DNA of 64,000 nucleotides, taken from NCBI GenBank assembly GCA_963995505.1, contig OZ023182.1, forward strand, positions 17,707,619 to 17,771,618, in the 5' to 3' direction. The notes under the pieces were generated by a model that searched no databases, was not told where the DNA came from, and saw only the letters and a list, made by a program, of their open reading frames with translations. Numbering within the stretch: the first letter of the stretch is position 1; each line of letters begins with the position of its first letter. This document shows, in pieces, positions 33,555-45,642 of the stretch. The stretch is from Hypericum androsaemum. Its lineage: Eukaryota > Streptophyta > Magnoliopsida > Malpighiales > Hypericaceae. The position numbers and the translations under genes were made by a program.

Positions 33555-34465
33555 CTTAAAAAACAACATATTCAGTAATTTTAAATTACGACTAAAGAAT
33601 ATTTGAGATTAATTTGTATTATGACAATATATTTACTATAATTTGCAAGTATATCTTGTAATTTAACACTTACACTAACAATTGGCACATGCTACTTTAC
33701 TAAATACTAAATATCTCATCATCAACCACCAATTAGCCATTAACACTATCGTCGTACAAGATTTTGAATAGCTATCCGCTTAGACTACAATTTTCAATCA
33801 TATTTCGTAATTTAAATTTACATATGAAACATGTGGGATAAATACAACAGATAATTTTCTTAAATTGAACTCAAATACAAAGATTGAAGGACCACTTTCT
33901 TTTGAAATTTTAATTATAAGGATTGCCGCTTTCGTCAGTGAACCATTCCAAATAAATTTCTGCTTGCTTGGGGTTCCTCGTCACCTTCCTTTGTTACGTA
34001 TGCCTTAAAGAGAGTGCATGCTGTAGTGATCATTATGTTATTATTTATTTGGTGTCACGACCAATTATTAAAAAAATATACTGTATTGAAAATTATTACG
34101 TTTGAAGTATACAAAAATTATTGAAAACGTTGGGAGTCTTTTCATACAAATTTATTTCAGAGTATGTCCGACTCCAAATGTGGAAAGTTCATTTGCAAAA
34201 TAAGATGTCTTTTTTTACAGTTTAAATGAACTGTGGTCCTGAATATGAATTGAAATCTTTATCCTAGTCTTTTGAAACTTAAGCTACATTTCAAAGACTT
34301 TTTTTAAGACTTATGTTAAATAATGGTCGCACACACGTTTAACGCTTAATATTGACAAAATACATATCCTTATCTTTTTCGATGATACATCTCGATTGAA
34401 GATAACAGTTATATTTTCGAAACTCGAAACGTTATTTAACAAACTTATTTTGAAACGTGATAGAG
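33555..34465 (+). other. Intron 3' part of CYP79 copy 3
   Basis: Non-coding. The section 33745-33990 parallels 15190-15430, and 34160-34440 parallels the sequence upstream of exon 2 at 1330-1639 and 17625-17930. This identifies it as shared CYP79 intron. The acceptor is GATAGAG before GAG at 34466; the other copies have GACACAG. Confidence 0.7.
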
Positions 34466-35189
34466 GAGTTGATGCTAGCAGGAGTGGATAATCCATCCAA
34501 TGCACTAGAGTGGGCACTTGCAGAGATGATCAACCAGCCACATATGCTTGACAGAGCTACACAAGAACTTGACAAAATAGTTGGGAAAGAAAGATTAGTA
34601 CAAGAATCAGATATTCCCCATCTCAACTACATCAAGGCATGCGCTAAAGAAGCCTTTAGACTCCATCCATTTGCAGTGTTCAACGTGCCTCATATTTCTG
34701 TTGCCGATATAACGGTGTCAGGCTACATTCATCCCCAAAAGCAGCCATGTCTTGCTCAGTAGAAAGGGCCTTGGCTGGAACCCTAAAGCGTGGGATGATG
34801 AGCCACTCGTGTTCAAGCCAGAACGACACCTCAATGTGGACGGATCCCGTGTGGTTTTAACCGATGAAGATCTCAACATGATATCCTTTAGCACCGGAAA
34901 GCGCGGATGCATGGGAGTTGCTCTTGGGACGTCGATAACAATCATGCTATTTGCTAGGGTTCTCCAATGCTTTACTTGGAGTGCACGGACAGGAGAGTCG
35001 TCACAGGTTGACCTTTCTGAATCTAAATTTAGCTTGGCACTTGCGGAGCCACTTGTTGCAATTGCCAAGCCGCGGTTACCTAAAAATCTTTATCAGTTGT
35101 CACCAAGTGCGTAGACAAACTAATACATTAGAGATATCTATAGATAGTGTGTGAGAGAATAAAAGTAACCATGTATGTTTTTCTTGTAA

Positions 35190-35350
35190 AGACAGACCGG
35201 AGATTGTTGAGAACCAGATAAGGAAGTGGCCTGAATTGGCCGAAACCAGCTCTGGCCAAATAGATTTGAACTATTTATTGCCTGAATCGCGAGGAGATGC
35301 AGCCGGAAGCGCAATCGAGTGTTGTAATGAAGCTCGATGGCCTTTAGGAG
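35190..35350 (+). pseudogene. Unidentified coding fragment, shared with 45090-45290
   Basis: The frame starting RPEIVENQIRKWPELAETSS continues GQIDLNY and a tail of acidic and polar residues. The first 20 residues after ELAETSS match a second, longer version near 45100. Both lie just downstream of a CYP79 exon 2. It looks like one exon of a host gene picked up by the cluster. I do not recognise the protein. Confidence 0.4.
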
Positions 35351-35469
35351 CAATTGTTCTTCCTGCTTCCTTCCTCAAGATCAGTTTCCTCTCTTGCTAC
35401 TTACTTTCCTGGTTGAGGAAATTCATCGAGCAGGCTCCGTGCATACCCAATTCTGGGCTAGCAAGATAG

Positions 35470-37309
35470 GTAATTAAAACCCACCAAAAATTGGATGATA
35501 TGCAAATTGCCTAGAATACAAAATTCAGTACAACCTTTTCATCGGCTGATGCACTGCTAAAAATCAAGATGTGAGCATGTAGAGTACTAATGCACCAGAG
35601 GGAAAAGGCACTCATCCTGGGATTTCTTGTCACCGGACAGAGGTGGCGGTCCAAATATTTGCAATGACATATCAGTACATACAATGGCATATCTCACAAA
35701 AATATCGGTACATCAACAAAAAATTAAGGGCACATCAAATAAATATTGCAGGACACAAGAACAACAAATAAATATTGCAAGTACACATCAACTTCGAAGG
35801 CAAAACACAAGAGCAAAACCATTATGGTGAACCCACCCGACCGGGCCTCGCTAACCCAACCACTGGACTACCCAGGAGATTCTACCTTAGACGGCACAAC
35901 TATCCACCAGATGATCCAATTTCTGAGTGAAGCGAGAGTCGTGTCGACCTAGTGGGTCTCCCACTATGTACAAACTGCTGTCGAAAACGACGTCGATGTC
36001 CTCTTCCTCTCACTTTTTGCTTGTCTGAGCAGAGAGGACAAGAGCCCGAGGAGAGAGAGGGCGCTTGCGGATCTGGTTTTATGTTGTCAGAATAGTGTTG
36101 GCAAGTGTAAGAGTTTATACATATCAAAAAATAAATTCCTACCTTTCATTAGGCATCATCATTTTCTGAGAAGAAAATAATAATTGTATTCATAAAAGGC
36201 ATACATTATTTACGATAGTTTGATTAAAAATTTATAAGAAGGAAATCATATTTGAGAACATCGTAATTTTTTTGGTGAATAAGAACATTTTAATTTACGA
36301 CCGACTCCAAATATTTTCACTTATATACATAGAATCTGTTTCGGATAGAGACTCTTAGCAGATGAATTCCACATAGATAATTTTTATTTTATCTCCACGA
36401 TTTAAAATCATAATTTCTGAATCTTTGAACTAACCTAAATTTTGAAAGGAAAAATTAAGAAAGAAATCAAAATAGATTGAAAACTGTATATCGTTCCAAA
36501 TTTGAAAAATACATGGTGATAATGACTTTATGAACAAATATAAAACTTTTTTTTTTCCTACTGAGAAATAAGTTTCGGTAAACATTTGGGACAAAATGAA
36601 TCACGATGGTGCTTAAAAGGAAGTTGGGTGGTGGAACTTTTCTATTGGGCAAACAAGACTAATTGCTCACATTTATCTCTACCCTAATTATTTCATTCCT
36701 TGTCAATTTTCCATTAGTCATTTTTGTGATTTAATGATTTTTATTATTTTCTTGTAAGTTCTCATTTAAACATACTTGTCCCTTGTTTGGGATTATAAAT
36801 TATAATACCTCCTAAAACTCTGGATTTTGCACAAATTCATCTTGATAAAAATTTGGTTAGGAAATTTAGAACAACAATATTAACGATATTATATGAAAGC
36901 ACTCAACTATTTAATGATAAATGCTAATAAGTACTTATTTCAAATGGCGAATATGTTGATGTAGTTTAACGAGTTCTCGAGTTCGAATTCTTGAGAACAC
37001 GGTAATGTTAAATACTTGTTGGAAACGTTTTGCCATCTTTCAAATATCATATGAGACTCAAATTTCGATTAGTCGATTCAGTGGGACAGATATTAGATGT
37101 TATAAACCAAAAAAACTATTTAATGGTAAAGTGAATTTTAATATAAAAAATTTCAATCCTCCAATTGCGACCTGCATAATTGCTAATTCCAGAATATGCC
37201 TCGTAGTATTTGGACAGCTTGTTAGCGTATTTAATTTCATTCACTAATTTCTCCTACGTCACTGTTTGTGTTTTTTTTCCTCGGGTTTTTTCTTCGAGAC
37301 CAGATTGAA
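35470..37309. other. Intergenic, nothing coding seen
   Basis: Short frames only. At 36950-37110 is a stretch with GAGTTCGAATTCTTGAGA that resembles a pol III B box and recurs in similar form near 13675, 47690 and 63000 (possible SINE family). The remainder is AT-rich sequence without recognisable features. Confidence 0.4.
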
Positions 37310-37517
37310 TGGGGATTAAAGAAAATTTGTCCACAGGTGGGGACTATATTTTGGGCCGTCAGATTTGATTATTTTGGGCCGTCAGATTTGATATTGGTTT
37401 GCATGTGAAATGATATTGGTTTGCAAGAAGCTGGTTTACATATGAAGTGATATTGGTTTGCATGTATAGTGATATTGGTTTGCATGTGTAGTGATATTGG
37501 TTTGAGTTAATCCTCAT
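37310..37517. mobile_element. MITE (208 bp) with internal short repeats
   Basis: Ends TGGGGATTA / TTAATCCTCA as imperfect inverted repeats. The interior has four to five copies of GATATTGGTTTGCATGTG-like units and the block GGGCCGTCAGATTTGATT, which is doubled here. A second copy lies at 50638-50859. Confidence 0.65.
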
Positions 37518-38724
37518 AGATGGGGACTAGCCCAGTCCCCTTTTCCTCACGGCGAATTGGTATGAATTGTCAACGTGGAGAAAAAATAAAATATGTAAGT
37601 TGTAACGTGCAATTCTAACTTGAGTTACTTTGACTTTTTCCTTCAAATTTAATCATTGGGACATTTACTAAATAAGGCTTATTAAACATTCACTTATAAA
37701 AAAATATTCGTCTCTCATTCTAAATTCCTCGAGACCTTGTTTAACCTGTGCATCACACTTTCGCTAAGTTAGTCTGCATATATCAAAAAATTTTGGTAAA
37801 TATCCGCATGTATCAACTTTGGTTCTAAACAAATTATAAATTAGTCAGTACCAAATTCCATTCCGTTTTAATGTTCTTCAACTTTCCTTTCTTAGAAAGT
37901 TTTTCGTACATAATAGAGGCCAGGCATTTGTATTCAACATACACAATCCGTACATGAAATACAAAACATTCACCTCCAAGAACGTAACATTTGCGCCGCA
38001 ACAATAACATTTGTCGCCCGAAAGTCATTTGGCCTGTAAAGTGTACACCAGGTGCAATCTAATATAAATTATATTTCATTCACTAGTTGCTTACACCAGG
38101 TGCATTGCTCAAGACAATCAATCAAAAGAAAATGAGAAATACAAGCTCATTGTAAGACTTGGAGGACAACCCGGACCAGAAAGATCATTCCCTTAATTTC
38201 TCTGTTTGGAACTTTCGAAATTAACGTTATCAATTATTATCATGCAAACAGTAGGAACCTTATTCTTTTAATTTCGTTGGAAGAATATAACTCTTTCATT
38301 TGAAGATAGGTTGCCGTTTTGCGATTGATTTATCTGTACAAACTAAATGTTTGTTTATCTATTTATTTGTTCTTAACAACCACCCTTGCTCTATTTAATT
38401 TACAGGTTACATGCCCACTACGTTCTTAACAAAGCATGTGATAAAAGCAACACATATATGAATCAATAAAAGAAATACTATCCTACATATACTTGTATTA
38501 ATACAAAATATGATATGTGGGTATCAACTTTTGCATGTTCACACATTCCAACCAAGTGTTTGGAAACGTGCACTTGTAATCTTTCAAAAGTTTTTCCCGG
38601 AATTAATCGGCCAAATATATCCGAATGTCAAATAGTGTAAACTCTAAATTATACCAACCAGGTATAACGTGCTTGCGAATAAATATAAGGCCTCAAAGGG
38701 TAACCAACTAGCTAGATACCACGT
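37518..38724. other. Intergenic, nothing coding seen
   Basis: AT-rich, short frames only. No CYP79 exon 1 sequence and no LTR could be found here, although the Copia and the CYP79 remnant downstream both lack their 5' parts. Confidence 0.4.
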
Positions 38725-41700
38725 ATGGTGGCCAAGCATCTCAATGATTTCAACATGACGTTCTCTCAATTGAGTGCGGTGAAGATCGACTTTGACGACG
38801 AGGTTCAATCCCTAATCCTACTTAGTTCTTTACCCGATAGTTGGAGTGGCACGGTCACGGCGGTGAGTGCCTCGGCGGGGAAGGTAATACTCAAGCTTGA
38901 TGAGGTGAGGGATTTAATCATGAGCGAGGAGATTAGAAGGAAGGAGTCCGGTGTAGCCTCGGGTGCGGCGTTAAGCACGGGTAATAGGGAGAGGTCCGAG
39001 TATAAGTCAAAGGAGAAAAAGGAACAGAGGAGGTTCAAGTCCAAGACGAAGAGTGAGTCAAAAAAGGATAGGAGTTTCGTTCAATGTTAGAATTGCGAGA
39101 AATACGGTCATTTTAGGGACCAATGCACAGCACCAAAGAAAAAAGATGACAAATCGGCTAAATGCCACGACAGAAGATCATGGAGAAGCTTTGGTTTTGA
39201 GCGTGTAGAAGCATGGGTATTGGATTCAGGTACCTCATTCCACTCTTGTAGTGATGCGAGTATGATGGAGAGGTACACCCTGGCCAACTTGGATAAAGTC
39301 TATCTAACCGACTATGAGGCTTTGGATGTTGTGGGTAAAGGAGATGTGAGAATCCACACTCCAAATAGATCGGTGTTGTTGTTGAAGAGTGTGAGGCACA
39401 TTCTGGAGTTGAAGAAGAATTTGCTAAGTGTTAGGCAACTTGATGATGAAGGTTACGCGATAACCTTTAGTTGCAAGACATGGAAGATCACAAAGGGAGC
39501 CATGGTGGTGGCTCAAGGTGAGGAGGAATGGACGTTGTACACAATAAGGAACACCAATATCATCAATCTAGTAGGAGCTACAGATGATGCGGGCTTATAG
39601 CATAGTCGCCTAGGCCATATGAGTGAGAAGGGGATGCAGGTGCTACATTCGAAGGGGAAGCTACCGGGCCTCAAGACCGTGGATGTGGGTCTTTGTGAGA
39701 ATTGGGTTCTTGGGAAGCAAAAGAGAGTGAGCTTCTAGTGAGGTAGGAAGCTCCCGAAGGAGGAGAAGCTCGAGTTGGTCCACAATGACTTGTGGGAACC
39801 GGCACCGGTGGCTTCCTTAGGTGGTTCTTTGTACTACATGACCTTCATCGATGATTCTACAAGGAAGTTATGGGCCTACTTCTTGAAACATAAGTCTGAA
39901 GCCTTCGATGCCTTCAAGAAGTGGAGAGCCTTGTAGAGAATGAGACGGGTATTAAGGTGAAGTACTTGAAATTCGATAATGGTGGAGAGTACGAGCTTCA
40001 AGAGTTCAAGGATTACTGTACGGCAAATAGAATTCGCATGAAGAAGATAGTAGCTAGAACTCCTCAACAAAATGGCATCGCAGAGAGGATGAACAGGACA
40101 ATCAATGAGAGAGCTAGGGCCGTGAGGTTGAAGTGTGGCCTACCAAAGATGTTTTGAGCGGATGCAGTGAACACCGCAGCTTTCTTAATCAATAGAGGAC
40201 CATCAAGCCCTTTGGACAACAGGATACCAGAGGAGGCTTTGAGTGGCAAGGAGATTGATCTAACCTGCCTTCGGGTGTTTGATTGTGTTGTTTATGTTCA
40301 TGTGAATACAGGTGAAAGGAGCAAACTAGATGCCAAGTCTAAGAAGTGCACGTTCATTGGATATGGAGGAGATAATTTCGGTTTCAGGCTATGAGAGGAG
40401 AAGAACTGCAAAGTTGTGAGAAGCCGGGATATCATATTCAATGAGAATGTGTTGTACAAGGATATGGAGAGTGTACCCGATGAGGTGGGTTCTAGCAGTG
40501 AGGTGGTCGAGTTAGACATCTTGAACTCGGGTGAGAGCAAGAAGGTACGAGGTGGCCAAGAGGCCGAGGAGGAAGTGGGACCAAGTTCTCCACTGCCAGT
40601 GGCTCCGGTGAGGACGTCCACTAGACAACATGGATCTCCGAATAGATATTCGCAAGTTAATTTCTACATCCTACTCACTAATGGAGGGGAGCCCGAGGCC
40701 CCGAGGAGTTTGCAGAGGTCCAAGAGAGTAGACAAGAGGACAAGTGGGAGCTTGCTATAATGACGCGATGGAGTCACTAAAGAGTAACGGGACTTGGGAA
40801 CTAGTTCAACTCCCAAAAGGCAAGAAGGTGCTGCATAACAAGTGGGTGTATAGGATCAAACATGAGACAGATGGCACTGAGCGTCATAAGACAAGACTTG
40901 TAGTGAAAGAATTTCTGCAACAGTATTGTATAGACTTTATCGACATCTTCACTCCCATGGTGAAGCTTACCACCATTCGCATGGTGTTGAGTTTGGTTGT
41001 TTCAGAGAACTTGATGTTGGAGCAAATGGACGTGAAGACTGCATTCCTCCATGGAGATCTTGATAAGGAGATTTACATGGTTCAACCAGAAGGGTACTTG
41101 TCGGGACGTGATTGGGAGCTCGTGTGCAGACTAAGGAAGAGCTTGTATGGGTTGAAACAAGATCCGAGATAATGATATAAAAAGTTTGACGGGTTCATGC
41201 ATGTGATAGAGTTCATGCAGCGTGAAGCCGATCACTATTGCTACTACAAGAACTTTGAGAAGAGTTACATCATTCTCTTGTTATATGTCGATAACATGTT
41301 GATAGCGGGCTCAAGTGCTTGTGAGGTGAGTAAGGTAAAGAAGCAGCTATCTGAGAGATTTGCCATGAAGGAGTTGGGAGAGACTAAGCAAATCCTTGGA
41401 ATGAGGATTGAGAGGAATAAGGCGGAAGAGAAGTTGTTTCTCTCACATGCCAAGTACATTGCAAAGGTGTTGAAGAGGTTCAGCATGCAAAAGGCCAGGC
41501 CCAAGTTAACTCCTTTAGGTGGGCACTTTAAGCTGTCCAATAAGGATTCGCCTAAGAGTGAGGTGGAGAAGGCTCAACTGGAGAAGAATTCGTAAGCATC
41601 GGCGGTGGGTAGCCTGATGTGTGCCATGGTATGCACAAGGCCGGACATTGCACACGCAGTAGGAGTAGTGAGCAAATTCATGAGCAGTCCGGGTGAGCAA

Positions 41701-42249
41701 CATTGGGTCACCGTGAAATAGATCCTTGGGTACTTGCAAGGTACTAGTGAAAAAGGCCTTTACTTTGAGGGCAAAAATGAGAGGCTCCTAGGGTATTGTG
41801 ATGCGGACTTGGGGTCCAATGACCATGATGAGAAGAGGAGCACAAGTGGTTATGTCTTTACGCTGGGAGGGATAGCAATATCTTGGGCCTCAAGGTTGCA
41901 GAAGGTGGTAGCTTTGTCAACCGCATAAAGTGAGTACGTGGCGGTGATGGAAGTAAGTAAAGAGATGGTGTGGTTGTAAAGTTTCTTAGGGGAATTGGGG
42001 AAGGAGCAAAGTGAAAGTGTGATCCATAGTGATAGCCAAAGTGCAATTCATTTAGCAAAGAATCTCGCCTTTCACTTAAAAATGAAGCACATTGAGTTGA
42101 AGTACCACTACATTCAGGATCTCTTGGAGAGGAAGATCCTGAGGCTTGAAAAGATTGACAGAAAAGTGAATCCCGCGGACATGTTGAGCAAGGTGGTTAC
42201 TTTGGAGAAGCTGAGGCTAAACATGGCCTCAGCGGGTCAAGTGAACTAG
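38725..42249 (+). pseudogene. Copia gag-pol polyprotein, many stops
   Basis: Domains in order: gag (LILLSSLPDSW, 38800-38850); zinc knuckle interrupted by a stop (C, stop, NCEKYGHFRDQC); protease DSG (WVLDSGTSFHSC, 39217); GAG_pre-integrase (HSRLGHMSEKG); integrase (HNDLW, FDNGGEY, PQQNGIAERMN, 39780-40100); RT (MDVKTAFLHGDLDKEIYM, 41020-41080; YVDNML at 41284); RNase H (GYCDADLGSN, SDSQSAIHLAKN, HIELKYHYIQD). The catalytic YVDD box has become YVDN (GAT to AAT). Most stops are consistent with TGG or CAG/CGA changed to stops, a decay pattern expected of methylated DNA. It is an inactive relic. Confidence 0.93.
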
Positions 42250-42343
42250 AGAAGAGACCCGACGTACCAAGTGGTGAAGGAGTGAAGAGGGGGTCATCAA
42301 ATGAGTGGTGACAAGAGTTGAACTCAGTGTCCAGGTGGGAGAT

Positions 42344-42503
42344 TGTTGGGTATGGAGCCTGAGAAGTACTTCGGGAGTTGATTGATGTGATTCGGTGCTT
42401 GGGGACGCTCAGGAAATTAACCAAATCAAAGAAGGGTCGAGAAACGATACTCAAACAGGCAGAAAATTTTGGGGGAGGCGGCCATGGCAGGCGCCCAGCA
42501 AAC

Positions 42504-42535
<32 letters not shown>

Positions 42536-43050
42536 TGCCCCGCCTAGCGTAAGCCAACAAGTTGGCATCCGCCGGGTCTGAAGAAGCTGCGAGGCAGTAG
42601 CCTCAATTGGCGAATGCCAGAGCTTTGGAGTCCGCCAAGGGTGCCGAAAAAAGTGTATTTTCATGTACAAAACTGTCCCTCCCGACCCATAACACATCCT
42701 AGGGTTGTTGGCTCTATATATACCCTTGTAACTCATTTGTAACCCCTAAGAGAGAGAGTGTGAGGCCATTGTGAATTGCTTGAGAGAAAATAGATAAACC
42801 CTAGGTGAGTGTGGGTGCCAAAGTGTGGCTTTCTTTTGTAAGTGTGAGTGAAATTCAAGTGCATAGTGAAATCTCTCCTGGCTTGGTACGCCCCCGGACG
42901 CAGATCATTGTGGATCGAACCGGGTAACCAAATATTGCCTCTCCTCTTGTGCTCTTCCTTTTGTGTTTGTGGTGAATTCGTTCTTCTCGTTATGTTTCTG
43001 GTTCACTTGTATACTTGTGGGTGTATTGTGGGTCCTCTCGATTTCCAACA
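42344..43050 (+). repeat. 3' LTR of the Copia at 38.7-43.05 kb (707 bp)
   Basis: TGTTGGGTATGG...CCAACA. It has a CTCTATATATACCC TATA box (42710-42723) and a homopolymer junction of about 19 C followed by 9 A (42504-42532). Confidence 0.88.
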
Positions 43051-44354
43051 TACCTAACAACAACTCTTGTGCCGTTGGGTCCACAGTAGAAGAAGATGAA
43101 GACATTTTTTGCCAAAAGTGCTTGGTCAATGTGAAGTTCGCTGCAAGACATTATTGTTGGAATGTCATGAGGAAGATCACATTCGGAAAGCTGTTTTTTG
43201 GAGAGGGAATGAAGGATGGCGGGCCCGGAATTGAAGAACAAGAGCACGTAGATGCTATTTTCACCATTTTGGAGCATCTCTTCTCGTTCTGTATCTCCGA
43301 TTACGTTCCATTCTTGGCGGGGTTCGATTTCGATGGTCAAGAGAAGGTTAGCAAGGAAGCAAATAAAGTTATAAGCAAGTACCACGATCCTATCATTAAA
43401 GAGAGGCTTCGTCAATGGAAAGATGGAGCCAAGAAGGAAGTGGAGGACTTGCTTGATGTTTTTATCACTTCTAAAGATGCCAATGGAGGCAACTTGCTCT
43501 ACGAAGAGATCAAAGCTCAAATTAAAGTATGTCCCTCCCTTGATTTTACATTTCATTGCTAGAATTGTTATTCTTTTGAATATGTTTCTTTCTGATCACT
43601 ATGTGAGCATAATTTTAATTTTAATGGTCCATCTCACGTCGCGATAGTTTTTTCGAAAGTAACAATTAAACCCTTGTAGCATATAATTTGACAAAATTAT
43701 TTTGAAATGTGACACAGGAGTTGATGCAAGCAGGAGTGGACAATCCATCAAATGCACTAGAGTGGGCACCTGAAGAGATGATAAACCAGCCACATATACT
43801 TGAGAGAGCTACACAAGAACTTGACAGAGCAGTTGGAAAAGAAAGATTAGTACAAGAATCAAATTTCTCCCAACTCAACTTCATCAAGGCTTGCGCTAAA
43901 GAAGCCTTTAGGCTCCATCCAATCGCACCGTTCAACTTCTGTTGCCGATACAATAGTGTCCGGATACTTCATTCCTAAAGGCAGCCATGTCTTACTCAGC
44001 AGAAAAGGAATTGGCCGGAACCCTAAAGTGTGGGATGATGAGCCGCTCGTTTTCAAGCCGGAACATTACCTCAATGCGGACGGATCCCAAGTGGCTCTAA
44101 CGGATAATGATCTCAACGTGGTATTGTTTAGCACCGGAAGGCGCGGATGCATGGGAGTTGCTCTTGGGACGTCGATGACGGTCATCTTGTTTGCTAGGGT
44201 TCTCCAATGCTTTACTTGGAGAGCACCACTGGGAGTGTCATCCCGGGTTGACCTGTGTGAATCCGAATGTAGCTTGGCACTTGCAAAGCCACTTGTTGCC
44301 AATGCCAAGCCGCGGTTACTTAAAAATCTTTATCAGTTGTCACCGAGCGCGTAG
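43051..44354 (+). pseudogene. CYP79-like pseudogene lacking its 5' part (copy 4)
   Basis: Exon 1 remnant 43051-43526 starts inside the sequence for LTTALVPLG, ends AQIK before GT, and is followed by a 191-base intron and exon 2 (43718-44354). It is the closest paralogue of the intact gene at 55.4 kb (HPIAPFN type). Lesions: no anchor or first about 145 residues; a deletion of about 110 bases removing SARHRW and the region around YNQCK; a TGG-to-TAG stop at WKK; an 11-base deletion in exon 2 at PFNVPHV that shifts the frame; and PEHY in place of PERH, which loses the structural Arg. The heme loop [10 protein letters not shown] is intact. Confidence 0.93.
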
Positions 44355-44379
44355 ACAAACTAATAAAGCTACTACGTAT

Positions 44380-44645
44380 TTTGGACTTCTTTTCTGTTAG
44401 ACGATGCTAATCCCGTGGTGGTGGACAAAGGTTTTTTGGGCTGGGGTCAATGTTTACGGGCTCTTATTTTGGTTTTTCTCAGGTTGTTTCGTTTTTGGGT
44501 TTGCTTCGGGGCTTTTGGGTTTGGGTATAGTTGTCATTTTTTCTACTTCTTTTTCAGTTTTTTGGGTTTCCTGGGTATAGTTGTAATTTTTCTTATTCTG
44601 TTCTCTTGTTTTAATAATAAAAACTCTACCTTTACCCAAAAAAAA
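44380..44645 (+). mobile_element. Poly(A)-tailed retroposon (LINE 3'-end type) with TSD ACTACGTAT
   Basis: A T- and G-rich segment ending TTAATAATAAAAACTC...CCC(A)n, as plant L1 3' ends do. It is flanked by ACTACGTAT (44371-44379 and 44646-44654). It splits the CYP79 3' flank, which continues on both sides as in copies A and B. Confidence 0.75.
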
Positions 44646-45079
44646 ACTACGTATGTTTTGATCGGAGCAAAAATTTCATGGAAGAATATGACAAATAGAA
44701 AGTATATTAATGTTGAGGATTATGACTTGGGTGTCCTAAAAGACATTCCTTTTGATATTAGATTGGGCTTGCATCCGTCGTATGCCATGGGCCTGCATAC
44801 ATTTAATGGATACATTGGGCCTAGATACATCGTATGCAAGGCAAGATGTTCGGATTTGACATGGTGAATGAGACGACACGCCAGTACCTTATGAAAAATT
44901 GATTTTAACAGGTCTACACTGCTGAAGCAAACGGGAACAACCAAATAAAGCTAATTGAGGGAAAATCATATATGGCTATTAGACTATAAAAGTTCTTTTT
45001 TTTTGTGAGAATCGGGATTTTGCCTTTTTCTTATATGAGATCTGTTGGAGTGCAAATATTTGATGGAACCAAGTAAGGA

Positions 45080-45290
45080 AGCAGCCCGAGTTGGCCGAAA
45101 CTAGCTCTGGACAAATAGATCTGAACTACTGCCCGAATCGCGAGGAAACACAGCCGGATGCGCAAGGATCGAGTGTCATAATGCAACTCGAAAGCCTGTC
45201 GTTGGATAATGACTCGAAGCCGAATGAACATGGAAGCTCAAAGAACAAGCAACAGGGCAGCATGAGTCCCTCTAGACTTTCTCATACTAA
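45080..45290 (+). pseudogene. Unidentified coding fragment, longer copy
   Basis: The open frame ELAETSSGQIDLNYC continues through SSVIMQLESLSLDNDSKP and NEHGSSKNKQQGSMSPSR to the mini-Copia insertion at 45296. The first part matches 35220-35290. The composition (Ser, Asn, Asp, Gln) suggests a disordered protein segment. No assignment possible. Confidence 0.4.
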
Positions 45291-45295
45291 TGGAT

Positions 45296-45615
45296 TGTTG
45301 GGATGGCGAGAAATAGGAAAGATTTATTTCCTATTCCTATTCCTATTCCTATTCCTATTCCTATTCCTATTCCTATTCCTATTCTGACTAGGTTTTGGAC
45401 TCCTAATCTGACCTAGATAGGTTACTTGTACACCAAGGGTTTGTATCTATATAAAGACATGTTACCCTTGGTTTTTTGTATGGCTTTGTGGCTCGAAAAC
45501 TCATAAATAAAAGTTCTCCTTTCTCTCCGTGGATGTAGGCATTAGGCCGAACCACATTATCTCTTGCGTCCGTGTTCTTTGTGTGATCTTGTTCTCTGGT
45601 TGCTGAATTCTAACA
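45296..45615 (+). repeat. 5' LTR of mini-Copia copy C with hexamer expansion
   Basis: 320 bp; longer than its partner because CCTATT is repeated about nine times (45328-45384) where the 3' LTR has three. Confidence 0.9.
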
Positions 45616-45642
45616 AGTGGTATCAAGAGCTAAGGTTGGAGG

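Larger units (their letters stand above)
21546..35114 (+). pseudogene. CYP79-like gene split by transposons (copy 3)
   Basis: The pieces in order are: exon 1a (about 21546-21700; N-terminal anchor region to MLANK), a Copia insertion (21701-29487), exon 1b (29488-30093; restarts at MEEMNTEI and ends at KAQIK before a GT donor), an intron carrying a MULE (30263-33545), and exon 2 (34466-35114). Damage includes a small deletion and frameshift in exon 1a, and loss of about 150 bases of exon 1b that removes residues corresponding to 136-184 of the intact enzyme, including SARHRW. There is also a stop (TAC GAA read as TAA) just before the intron and a one-base insertion near 34725 that shifts the frame in exon 2. 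The heme loop survives as FSTGKRGCMG. Clearly a pseudogene. Confidence 0.92.
38725..43050 (+). mobile_element. Degenerate Ty1/copia element joined to CYP79 copy 4
   Basis: Gag (from about residue 100), protease, integrase, RT, RNase H and a 3' LTR in normal order on the + strand. The 5' LTR and gag start are missing. The purine tract AGGTGGGAGAT (42333-42343) precedes the LTR. The LTR end CCAACA at 43050 is followed immediately by CYP79 coding sequence, so the element inserted into a CYP79 exon 1 whose upstream half has since been lost with the element's 5' end. Confidence 0.92.

Noticed and set aside
45325..45387. Leu/Phe repeat peptide in the frame ending at 45387
   Set aside because: It is the CCTATT hexamer expansion inside an LTR, not protein coding.
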